Made by a program: the position numbers and the translations under genes. A model generated the notes under the pieces. The model saw only the letters and a list, made by a program, of their open reading frames with translations. It was not told the origin of the DNA and did not search any database. A DNA stretch of 64,000 nucleotides from Oscillospiraceae bacterium (GTDB lineage Bacteria > Bacillota > Clostridia > Oscillospirales > Oscillospiraceae): contig JAHHRV010000006.1 in assembly GCA_020025595.1 (NCBI GenBank), forward strand, positions 1 to 64,000, given 5' to 3'. This document shows, one piece after another, positions 16,079-24,402 of the stretch. Every line of letters starts with the position of its first letter. Within the stretch, counting starts at the first letter, position 1.

Positions 16079-16405
16079 TCACGGAAGTGTTATCCGTAGA
16101 TGTCCCGGCTTCTTGTAATGATAATATTTTGATTTGCTCTTAATTCCTGCTATTTTACAGCATTTATGAGCATAGGGAATCGACAGTACCAGCCCGATCT
16201 CCAATTGAGTCTTTGCATTAAGCCAGCGATAACCATGGGATAGAAATCTAAGGTGATACTGTTGAAACAGCGGTATATTACGGATAAGATTTTTGGTTCT
16301 GTCAGCGGGATCAGCCAGCCTCCGCTTCCAATTATAGAAGCTGCTACGCTGAACTCCCATTACATCGCACAGAAGTTTTACAGGGAATTCACCTGATAGT
16401 TCCAT
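16079..16405 (-). pseudogene. IS3-family OrfB N-terminal fragment
   Basis: The 108-residue frame reads as the beginning of an IS3-type OrfB: HTH_21 segment FPVKLLCDVMGVQRSSFYNW, then GYRWLNAKTQLEIGLVLS and HKCCKIAGIKSKSKYYHYKK. The catalytic DDE domain is absent, so it is a truncated remnant of a different IS3 element from the one at 7.2-8.4 kb. No OrfA was found upstream. Confidence 0.8.
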
Positions 16406-16711
16406 GATTACCGAGGAAAGATCACACTACAACTTAACCATGTATCACCTCGCATCTTTGAAATTCCGGCCTCTGCTTCTTTGGGGTTTCATCAGCTTTT
16501 AGAGCTACAGGCGGGTTAGGGCAAAACATATGGATAATCCACTCCCAAATTCAGAATTGCATTAGGAGCTGACACCACTTTTAGGATAGGTTTCTGAGAG
16601 CAGGGAGAAATAAGCCCTCTCGCTCCCCTAAAACCACCCTTCAGAGGCCCTAAATCATGGGTGAGCCATGTTGAACTTAGGAGTGGGAATAAATTTCTGA
16701 GCTAACAAAAA
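16406..16711. other. Stretch without recognised gene
   Basis: Between the IS3 and IS110 remnants I see no gene or strong signal; probably decayed insertion-sequence DNA. Confidence 0.4.
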
Positions 16712-16752
16712 CCAGAAAACCGTTGCAGCGCAATGGTTTTCGGGTTTTCTTT
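16712..16752 (+). terminator. Terminator-like hairpin
   Basis: GAAAACCGTTGC pairs with GCAATGGTTTTC (one G-T) and is followed by a T-rich run. It lies next to the 3' end of the IS110 remnant. Confidence 0.6.
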
Positions 16753-16771
16753 TTTATTCATGAGTACATTT

Positions 16772-17787
16772 TCAGTACATTTGCTCTTTATAGCAACAGC
16801 CTGCAAATAAAAAGTCAAGCCCCAAGCAGGACTTGACAAAAGAAAATTTTGCAGGCAGTAGGTAGACCCAAAGGGCAATACAAGAAAGCCAACGCAGAGC
16901 GCTGGCTTGAAAATTGTGTAGTGGAAAGATTTGGGTTCTCTCTTGCAGCCCGGTAGAATCCATGTCCACTGGCGGCAGATCCTCCAATGTGGCGAGATAG
17001 TCCCTTACCTTTGCGTAATAGCGCCGCAGGAACTTGTTGGATGCAGCAGTCATGTAGACGTAGAAGGGTTTGCCCTCGCAGCGTTTGCGGTCAAGAAACT
17101 GGAATACCGGTTCATCCTGGGGAGCGCATTTCAAGTATATCCCCATGACATTGAACAGGGTTTTGCGGAGATATGGAGATCCTCGTTTGGAGGATTTGTT
17201 GCTCCTAACGTTCTTGTCGCCGGACTGGTTGGGCATGGGATCAATACCGGCAAAAGCAACCAGGGATTGCTTTCGTTCAAAGCGGCGCACATCGCCAATC
17301 TCTGCCACAAGCTGCGGCCCAAAGGACTTTCCAACGCCATACATCTCCATCACCACAGGGTATTCCGGCAGCATGGATGCAAGCCGTTCCATTTCGGCAC
17401 GGTAGGTTTCTACAGAGCGTGAGATGCTGGTGAGCAGGTTTGCCGCTTCCTGTACGAGCACCTTAGTTACCTCGGATTTAGGAACCAGTACAACAGCGTT
17501 CTTTGCAAGAGCATACACTTCATCTGCATTGCTCTGCTTAAAGAGATGACCGTGGCGCTAGCACCACTTCCGGTGGCGTTCAGAGAAGGCGTTGAGGCTC
17601 TGCTTGCGCACACAGTCCACATATGCCCGAAGTCCACCCATTTCTGTGTCCCATCGCTTCGTACAGGGCTGTCAAAGCACTTACGGATGCCATGGAAGGA
17701 TTGCTTCAAAAGAGCAATCAGATTGTTGGAACAGGCCGTCCGCTGCTTGGAAGCAATCAGCGACCTATCAGACTTTGTCTGCTGTTA
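16772..17787 (-). pseudogene. IS110-family transposase, degenerate
   Basis: The C-terminal part (17518-16772) is open and shows the Transposase_20 domain: MEMYGVGKSFGPQLVAEIGD, VAFAGIDPMPNQSG, KRGSPYLRKTLFNVM. Upstream, codons for LFKQSNADEVYALAKN continue in the same frame but meet a TAG near 17563. Further upstream the protein continues in another frame (LIALLKQSFHGIRKCFDSPVR), implying a frameshift near 17640, and a TAA at 17785-17787. The N-terminal DEDD catalytic domain is largely missing or scrambled. The element is inactive. The last ~45 codons run into insertion-sequence tail DNA. Confidence 0.85.
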
Positions 17788-17964
17788 TGAGCCCGTGTTT
17801 CTCTATATGATGGCAAAGAAGAACAATACACTGAAAACTGACCCCAACCCTTATGAATTCCCTGATCCAGCGCATTGAGGTTCACAACAACGATAAATCC
17901 AGACAACGATGAAGGCAGTCCGAGAGAATCCGCAGGACTGCTGCTTCTTCGCATAACGCAAAAA

Positions 17965-18006
17965 AAAGATACGGTACAGCCCCAAGTGGGATTGTACCGT
18001 ATCTTT
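17965..18006. terminator. Bidirectional terminator
   Basis: Perfect 14-bp stem (17965-17978 with 17993-18006), A-run before and A/T-rich bases after. It serves the glycosyltransferase on the minus strand. Confidence 0.85.
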
Positions 18007-18091
18007 CAAAAAACTTCCTTCGCAGATTATGTGTTACGCTGTATCAAGCTGTCTTCAGAATCTCTAAGCGGAACATCTAACCTAAACCAGA

Positions 18092-19105
18092 TCAGTTGAA
18101 GCGCACCACTTTGTGGGCAATGCCATAGATCAACTTGACAAATTTCATGCCGGCTTTTCCCGGCACATTGATCAGTGCTAGTGGAGAACGGCGAAGCATC
18201 CGCGTATATCGAGCATCAAATAATTTGCAGTTATTCCACATCTGAACCAGATCCCGTTCAGCGTCTTCGTTCTGATTCAGCCGCGTATATAGGGTCGCAA
18301 TGGCGAACATCATGAAAAGCTCGTGCTTCATGTACTTTTTAAGCCGCTTGTCCGCAACGGTATCCAAGTGGATCGATTCGAAGCATAGCTGCGTCACTCT
18401 GATCTGATGGTTGTATCTGCTCATCATAATATCTTTCTGAACTGACTGTCCCTCACGGCCGATGGAATACCGATATAGATCAATGTTCAGATAGCTGAGT
18501 CGTTTGACATACGGCAGAACCGCGAAAACCATGAGGTTGTCCTCATAGAAGGTGTGCTTAGGCAGGTTCACTCCACTCTGGCGCATCACCTCAGTCCGGA
18601 AGGTACAGGAGTGGATGGTCAGAAGCTGATGAACCCGGAATGACTTGGTCTCAGACCACTTCATCACACGATTTTTCGGCAGTGCATTACTGTAATTGAT
18701 GGACCGATCACCCACGCCATCACTGTGAACATAGTAATAGTTGGTGACCACCAGATCAGTTTCTCCCTGTCGATCAAGCTGCTCCAGATAGTCCAAAAAG
18801 GCGGGCAGATCATTACTCAGGCAATCATCGCTGTCCACGACTTTGAAATACCGCCCGGACGCATGGATCAGGCCTTGGTTGATTCCCTCACCGTGTCCGC
18901 CATTTTCCTGATGGATCACCCGGATGATAGAAGGATACTTCTCGGCATATTCGTCCGCGATTCGTCCGGTGTTGTCCTTGGATCCATCATCAATAATGAT
19001 AATCTCCACACGCTCACCACCGGGCAAAATGCTGCGGATACATTTTTCCATATAATCCTGTGAATTATAGCAAGGGATGACAACTGTCAATAATTTCATT
19101 TTCAT
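18092..19105 (-). CDS. Family-2 glycosyltransferase
   Basis: GT-A fold glycosyltransferase of 337 residues. N-terminal LLTVVIPCYNSQDYMEKCI, EIIIIDDGSKDNT and VVDSDDC (the DxD metal/nucleotide-sugar motif) are all visible in the first ~100 residues; the rest is a helical acceptor part without membrane spans. Its start overlaps the stop of the UDP-galactopyranose mutase gene by 4 bases (ATGA), so the two are translationally coupled. A galactofuranosyl transfer to a surface glycan is the natural inference, not proven. No polymerase or flippase is next to it. Confidence 0.88.
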   Translation of the reverse strand: MKMKLLTVVIPCYNSQDYMEKCIRSILPGGERVEIIIIDDGSKDNTGRIADEYAEKYPSIIRVIHQENGGHGEGINQGLIHASGRYFKVVDSDDCLSNDLPAFLDYLEQLDRQGETDLVVTNYYYVHSDGVGDRSINYSNALPKNRVMKWSETKSFRVHQLLTIHSCTFRTEVMRQSGVNLPKHTFYEDNLMVFAVLPYVKRLSYLNIDLYRYSIGREGQSVQKDIMMSRYNHQIRVTQLCFESIHLDTVADKRLKKYMKHELFMMFAIATLYTRLNQNEDAERDLVQMWNNCKLFDARYTRMLRRSPLALINVPGKAGMKFVKLIYGIAHKVVRFN

Positions 19106-20214
19106 GTTTCCTCTGCAGTAATTTCTTTCTTTGCCAGCTCCAAGGCAGAATGTAACACTTTATCCATGTCGTAATAGCGATACTCTCCTAGTCTGCCGCC
19201 AAAAAGCGTTTTAGGCTCTTTCAAAGCCAGTTCCCGATACTTCTGGTATAGGGTGTTATTGGTCTCATCATTGACCGGATAATAGGGCTCCGCACCGGGG
19301 CAGGCCTCCAGGCTATATTCCCTGGAAATCACCGTTTGGGGCTGTGTTCCAAACTCGAACCACTTGTGCTCAATAATTCTGGTATAAGGAGTCTCACGGT
19401 CCGTGTAATTAAAGACCGCATTCCCTTGGAAATTGGGCGTATCCAACACCTCAGTCTCAAACCGAATGGAACGATAGGAAAGCGGTCCAAAGCAGTTGTG
19501 GAAATAGGCATCCACCGGTCCGGTATAAACTACCTTCTGAGCGGATGCATCCCACATCTGCTTATTCTGAAGATAGTCCTCCTCCAGACGTACTTCAATA
19601 CCCTCGAGCATATTGGCAACCATTTTTGTATAGCCACCCATAGGAATACCCTGATAACGGTCATTGAAGTAATTATTATCGAATGTAAAGCGAACAGGAA
19701 GCCGCCTGATAATAAAAGCAGGTAGCTCTGTACAGGGTCTGCCCCATTGTTTTTCTGTGTAGCCCTTGATCAATATCTCATAGATATCGGTTCCCACCAA
19801 GGAAATCGCCTGTTCCTCCAAATTGCGGGGTTCTGTGATACCGGCCTCTTTCCGCTGGTGACTTATGATAGTTTTCGCCTCTTCCGGCGAAGTCACGCCC
19901 CACATCCGATTAAAGGTATACATATTGAAAGGGAGCGAATACAGATTTCCGTGATAGTTAGCTACTGGGGAATTGGTATAGCGATTGAATTCCGCAAACC
20001 GGTTAACATAATTCCAGATTTCCGTATCGCTGGTATGAAAAATATGAGCTCCATAGCGGTGTACCTGAATACCCTCTATCTCCTCTGTATACACATTGCC
20101 AGCAATGTGATTTCGTTTCTCAATTACCAGCACCTTTTTCCCGGCATCCGTCATCTGACGGGCAAACGCTGCACCGAACAGTCCAGCGCCCACAACCAGA
20201 TAATCATAACCCAT
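19102..20214 (-). CDS. glf: UDP-galactopyranose mutase
   Basis: FAD enzyme of 370 residues that converts UDP-galactopyranose to UDP-galactofuranose. Rossmann motif VVGAGLFGA at residues 7-15, then IAGNVYTE, HRYGAHIFHT, MYTFNRMWG, KQWGRP and the C-terminal FGGRLGEYRYYDMD are all conserved Glf motifs; length fits the family (about 370-390). ATG at 20214 follows AAGGAGAG; the longer frame to 20262 lacks a ribosome site. It forms an operon with the following glycosyltransferase, indicating galactofuranose in a cell-surface polymer. Confidence 0.96.
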   Translation of the reverse strand: MGYDYLVVGAGLFGAAFARQMTDAGKKVLVIEKRNHIAGNVYTEEIEGIQVHRYGAHIFHTSDTEIWNYVNRFAEFNRYTNSPVANYHGNLYSLPFNMYTFNRMWGVTSPEEAKTIISHQRKEAGITEPRNLEEQAISLVGTDIYEILIKGYTEKQWGRPCTELPAFIIRRLPVRFTFDNNYFNDRYQGIPMGGYTKMVANMLEGIEVRLEEDYLQNKQMWDASAQKVVYTGPVDAYFHNCFGPLSYRSIRFETEVLDTPNFQGNAVFNYTDRETPYTRIIEHKWFEFGTQPQTVISREYSLEACPGAEPYYPVNDETNNTLYQKYRELALKEPKTLFGGRLGEYRYYDMDKVLHSALELAKKEITAEET

Positions 20215-20326
20215 AGAAATTTTCTCTCCTTTCCCTGTCTGCGCATGCAGCCAGAACTTCAATATGTTCCCTCATGCAGGGGGATACTAAACAACTTTTC
20301 TTTTCTCTCTACGTAAACAAAAGAGC

Positions 20327-20352
20327 CCGGCTACTCCATGTAGCCGGTTTTA
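20327..20352. terminator. Hairpin between glf and the GPH symporter
   Basis: CCGGCTAC (20327-20334) pairs with GTAGCCGG (20340-20347), with T-rich DNA on either side. It can end the long minus-strand operon coming from 33.5 kb. Confidence 0.7.
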
Positions 20353-20619
20353 TTGGCCTTCTTGAAAATAGTTCTCAAATCGATGGCCCACTCTTTTCTG
20401 TCGAATGTTAACCTACCGTATTGCATCCCGGTAGCATGATCCCGCACCGGTGATACACGGGGTTGCAGATGTCCTGAGCCAGAGTCTGAGCAAACTTCTC
20501 AAACTGCTTCCGCCCAGAAGTACCTCTGCTGATGTGCATTTCGTCTACACCGCTGGAGCGTATGAAGCGCCACTTAATAGTGGTCGCTTCACAGCTACAG
20601 TCTGGTAATATCTTTTATT
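20353..20619. other. Intergenic stretch with a hairpin, no recognised gene
   Basis: TGAAGCGCCACT (20563-20574) pairs with AGTGGTCGCTTCA (20579-20591) with a one-base bulge, immediately behind the symporter stop. The minus strand of 20400-20560 can be read without stop for about 45 codons but has no start or ribosome site; I cannot assign it and think it is either a gene scar or chance. Confidence 0.4.
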
Positions 20620-22215
20620 TCAGATCTTCAGGTGATCAGGCACCTGGTCCAGAGTCTGATACTTCTCCATAGCTTCCTCAACAGTCATGCCATCCTCAAT
20701 GGCAACCTTACGAGCAGCGTTGACAGACTGAATTTCCTTCATCTTGCTGCCGGTGAGGCTGTAACCCTTCATAGCCAGCAGCGTTGCAATCCATGCCAGC
20801 ATGGGAATGACGCAGAACATAACAATGACTGCCACCTTGATTCCGAAGGAATAGGGGGTGCTGTCGGTTGGCAGATCAGACAGGCCAGCGCAGAGCAGGA
20901 AGATAACTGCCACCAGAGTCTGAGCCAGAGAGGACACCAGCTTATCGACCAGAGAGAACATGGTACCCATAATGCCGGGAATATACTTACCGGAACGGTA
21001 AGTCTCATAGTCAGAGCAGTCAGCAACCATGGGAATGGGCATATCAGCAGTTGCATAGTAGGCGCCATAGCCAATGCCGAAGAATACCATGAACAGGATG
21101 GTGTACAGGTTGATTGCATTGCCGCCGCTAAACGGGAAAGCAAGCATCAGGTTGGGGTTGCTGTGATCGCTGATCAGCAGCAGCACCAGCACGCCCACAT
21201 AGCTGACCAGAGCCACGAAGACATAGCGGATCAGAGATGCACGCTGGCCCTGCTTCTGGCTGGTACGCATAGACAGCAGGAAGAAAGGAACGGCACACAC
21301 ATAACCCAGAACCATCGTGGGCAGGTACAGGGAGTTGTAGTTGCCCATCATGATGCCGTACAGAGCCAGCAAAACAGTGGTGTTGGTTGCAATAGCCAGA
21401 GCCAGCTTACAGCCGGCACCTGCAACCATCAGACGCTGCATGGGCTTGTTGGCCTTGATAATCTCCATGTATTCGGAGAGCTTGACCTTCTCCTGATGAC
21501 CGCCCAGACCATAGAACTCAGGACGATCCTTGGCAGCAATACCGATGATTGCCAGAATGGTCAGGAATACGGAAATAGCGATGCCGATAGGAACAATGAT
21601 ACGGTAGACAACAGGATTTGCATAACCGGAAACAACGATGTTACCAGTTGCGTCCTTCACGTCATAACCAGCCTTGACCAGAGGGATCAGGAACTGCATG
21701 ATGCCCATGCCAGCCAAAGAACCGACGGTATTGAAAATAGTGAACATAGGACGCTGATTGGGGTCGTTGGTCAGAACAGTCTGACCGGCACGGGTAACGG
21801 AGGTCTGGAAGGTATAGCCCAGAACCCAGATAAAGTAAATGACGGTGAATCCGATATAGCGAAGCGGCATCATGGTTTCGGGAACCAGCGGCAGCAGAAC
21901 ATAAAGTGCAATAACACTCAGTGCCATCACAACGCTGCCCAAAATCATGAAGGGACGGAATTTACCGATTTTCGTGTCGGTCCGGTCCATCATTGCGCCG
22001 ATAATCGGGTCGGTGATCGCATCGAACACACGCATGACGGTAACCATAATGGATGCGAAAATACCCAGATGCAGGATGCTGGATCCGAACTGGGCGATAT
22101 AGGACAAAATCAGTACAAAGTACACATTGGTAGCGCCGTTGTTGAGCGGGAAAAGAACCAGCTGATATGTTTTTGCTCGATTAAGCGCAGTCCTCTTTTC
22201 AGAGTCTTGTTTCAT
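20620..22215 (-). CDS. GPH-family sugar:cation symporter (MFS), locus 1
   Basis: Membrane transporter of 531 residues, 12 predicted spans, of the glycoside-pentoside-hexuronide family. Signatures: RVFDAITDPIIGAMMDRTDTKIGKFRPFM near residues 62-90 and ADCSDYETYRSGKYIPG near 400. The C-terminal ~60 residues form a hydrophilic tail with several predicted helices. It ends the minus-strand operon behind the GH2 gene (75-base gap) and should import the oligosaccharide or glycoside that GH2 then hydrolyses in the cytosol. Substrate not readable. Confidence 0.9.
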   Translation of the reverse strand: MKQDSEKRTALNRAKTYQLVLFPLNNGATNVYFVLILSYIAQFGSSILHLGIFASIMVTVMRVFDAITDPIIGAMMDRTDTKIGKFRPFMILGSVVMALSVIALYVLLPLVPETMMPLRYIGFTVIYFIWVLGYTFQTSVTRAGQTVLTNDPNQRPMFTIFNTVGSLAGMGIMQFLIPLVKAGYDVKDATGNIVVSGYANPVVYRIIVPIGIAISVFLTILAIIGIAAKDRPEFYGLGGHQEKVKLSEYMEIIKANKPMQRLMVAGAGCKLALAIATNTTVLLALYGIMMGNYNSLYLPTMVLGYVCAVPFFLLSMRTSQKQGQRASLIRYVFVALVSYVGVLVLLLISDHSNPNLMLAFPFSGGNAINLYTILFMVFFGIGYGAYYATADMPIPMVADCSDYETYRSGKYIPGIMGTMFSLVDKLVSSLAQTLVAVIFLLCAGLSDLPTDSTPYSFGIKVAVIVMFCVIPMLAWIATLLAMKGYSLTGSKMKEIQSVNAARKVAIEDGMTVEEAMEKYQTLDQVPDHLKI

Positions 22216-22290
22216 TGCGGATTGAACTCCTTACAATTAATTTCTTTACAATATATGGATACTTCTATCCATGCGGGGACACACCCGCTT

Positions 22291-24216
22291 TTACACCCAG
22301 TTTGCACTGGTGCTCTTTTGCTTTTTAAGTTTATAATCCAAATTGGGTTTTTCTACCCGACGGAGGGTCATTGCGTCATGGCACTCGCCGGACTTTGCTT
22401 CCAGCTTCACCTGACCGTTCAGGGGCACCTTGAAGGTGAATACCTTCTCACCCTGCTTGGTCTCCAGAAGCTTTCCGTCACAGTAGAGGGAAACCTCATT
22501 CTGATTGGAGTAAACCTTGACTGTAGTAACTGCTTCCGTGCGGTCTGCATACCGTCTGCCGCACAGATGGACAAAGGGTTCATTGCTCCAGTAAGCCTTA
22601 TAAACATAGAAGCTGTCCTTCTTGAGCTTACGGTCAAAGGTTACCAGACCCTTGTGGTTCATGCCGGGCTCACCACCCTGATCACGGGCGTCAGCAGCAA
22701 AGTCAAACATATTCCAAACGTGGGTGCTCCACATATAGGGATGACGCTTGAAACACTTGAGCATGAACTCATGGTAGATTGCCTGATACTCCTCAGTGTG
22801 ATCACCACGACGGGGTCTGGAGGAGTGCAGGTTGGGCATACCCTCGCAGCCGTATTCGGAATATCCCAGGCAGCGCTTGGGATAAACCTTATGGAAGAAG
22901 CTGATCCACAGGTCGTTGAGGAATCGGCCAGGTACATACCAGCCCAGGTACAGGTTCCATGACACAAGGTCAGAAATATGAGCCACAGGATTGAAGGGGC
23001 CACACACAGCATAGCAGGCCAGGCTGGTGGGACGGGTGGTATCCATGCCGTGGCACAGATCATTGAGTACCCGATGGTTGTCCATCATATCCGCCTTGTC
23101 CTTGGTGGAGATGGTGATTTCGTTGGACAGGCCCCAGGTAATAATAGATGGATGGTTATAGTTCTGGACGATGAGTTCCTTCATCTGACTGATGGTATTC
23201 TCACGTCCGTTTGGCATGTGCTCGGAAATATAAGGAATCTCCGCCCAGACGATCATACCGTACTGGTCGCACAGGTCATAAAAATACTGATCATGCTGGT
23301 AATGGGCCAGACGGATCGTATTTGCGCCAATTTCACGGATGAGGGCCATGTCCTCATCGTGATGCTCCCGTGTCAGGGCATTACCCAGGCCCTTGCGGTC
23401 CTGATGGCGGGATACACCGTGGAGCGGATAGGGCCGTCCGTTGAGGAAGAAGCCCTTCTTGGGGTCCACCTGAAATGTGCGGACACCAAACCGACTGGAG
23501 ATCTCATCCAGCACTTCCCCGTCTTTCATCAGCCGCAGTGTAGCGGTGTAAAGATACGGATCCTTGACGCCGTCCCAAAGATGCACTTCAGGGATCTCCA
23601 GAGTCACGTCCGTTCCTTTACCTTCGGCCACCGTTGCGCCGGAGGCGTCGGTCAGAACGACCTCCACTTCCGGATCTTCCGTATTGGTCCAGGACTGTAC
23701 CCGTACCACACCGGAGTTATCCTTCACTGTGGGGGTGATTTGCAGACCGGGGCCCGCAAAATAATCCAGATCAAAATGGCATTTATTCACCACCAGAAGC
23801 ATCACATCACGGTAAATGCCGCCATAGAAAGTGAAATCCGCCTTCTGTGGGTATACCCGATCGTTGATACCGTTGTCTACACGAACGGTCATATGGTTTT
23901 CTTTGCAGAGCATATCAGCTATCTCCACCCGGAATGTAGAGTAGCCACCATCGTGCTGAACGACAGTTTTACCATTGAGTTCCACATCAGCCGAGGCGTT
24001 TACGCCCTGGAATTCCAGATACACGGTCTGGGTATTCGGGTCGAATTCCGGCATGGAAAATGTTTTCTTATAGATACAGGTACCGCGCCAATAGTCGTTA
24101 CCGCCATCCTGTCCGTCTGATGCATTCCAGGTGTGGGGCAGATTGATTTGTTCAGGTGTGCCCTGAGGGCCATAAAAGGTCCAATCCTGGTTTAATGAAA
24201 TGCTGTTTCGCATCAA
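22291..24216 (-). CDS. Glycoside hydrolase family 2 (beta-galactosidase/glucuronidase type)
   Basis: Enzyme of 641 residues without signal peptide, so cytosolic. Sugar-binding domain (about 1-145, LPHTWNASDGQDGGNDYWRG), an Ig-like domain (~165-250), then the TIM barrel. Acid/base Glu366 (WGLSNEIT) and nucleophile Glu454 (GYSEYGCEG) are present, with TSHVWNMFDFAADAR downstream as in GH2. It retains-hydrolyses beta-galactosides or related beta-glycosides. It is clearly related to the GH2 at 43.0-45.3 kb but shorter, lacking that enzyme's ~110-residue tail. The gene lies between the permuted GH3 and the GPH symporter on one strand. Confidence 0.92.
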   Translation of the reverse strand: MMRNSISLNQDWTFYGPQGTPEQINLPHTWNASDGQDGGNDYWRGTCIYKKTFSMPEFDPNTQTVYLEFQGVNASADVELNGKTVVQHDGGYSTFRVEIADMLCKENHMTVRVDNGINDRVYPQKADFTFYGGIYRDVMLLVVNKCHFDLDYFAGPGLQITPTVKDNSGVVRVQSWTNTEDPEVEVVLTDASGATVAEGKGTDVTLEIPEVHLWDGVKDPYLYTATLRLMKDGEVLDEISSRFGVRTFQVDPKKGFFLNGRPYPLHGVSRHQDRKGLGNALTREHHDEDMALIREIGANTIRLAHYQHDQYFYDLCDQYGMIVWAEIPYISEHMPNGRENTISQMKELIVQNYNHPSIITWGLSNEITISTKDKADMMDNHRVLNDLCHGMDTTRPTSLACYAVCGPFNPVAHISDLVSWNLYLGWYVPGRFLNDLWISFFHKVYPKRCLGYSEYGCEGMPNLHSSRPRRGDHTEEYQAIYHEFMLKCFKRHPYMWSTHVWNMFDFAADARDQGGEPGMNHKGLVTFDRKLKKDSFYVYKAYWSNEPFVHLCGRRYADRTEAVTTVKVYSNQNEVSLYCDGKLLETKQGEKVFTFKVPLNGQVKLEAKSGECHDAMTLRRVEKPNLDYKLKKQKSTSANWV

Positions 24217-24329
24217 GCTTCTCCTTATCTACTGTTGCAGAACTTTGTATCCATCAGCTCGAAGTATGAGTTCGAGTATCATTGATCGTTGCTGCCAGAT
24301 TCAATTTGATTGTTTTTGTCGGCTTTAAT

Positions 24330-24370
24330 ACAAGTCCACCGCAGGATCATAGATCCTGTGGCGGACTTGT
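24330..24370. terminator. Hairpin between GH3 and GH2 genes
   Basis: Nineteen-base arms (24330-24348, 24352-24370) with two wobble positions and a three-base loop. The T-tract is weak on both strands, so it may stabilise the mRNA 3' end or attenuate rather than stop transcription. Confidence 0.6.
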
Positions 24371-24402
24371 TTGTTGCCTCAAAGCCGGTCTATTAATTTG
24401 AC

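Noticed and set aside
20632..22962. Open frame of 776 codons antisense to the GPH symporter and GH2
   Set aside because: It crosses two well-supported genes and their intergenic region; His/Gln-rich composition typical of antisense frames.
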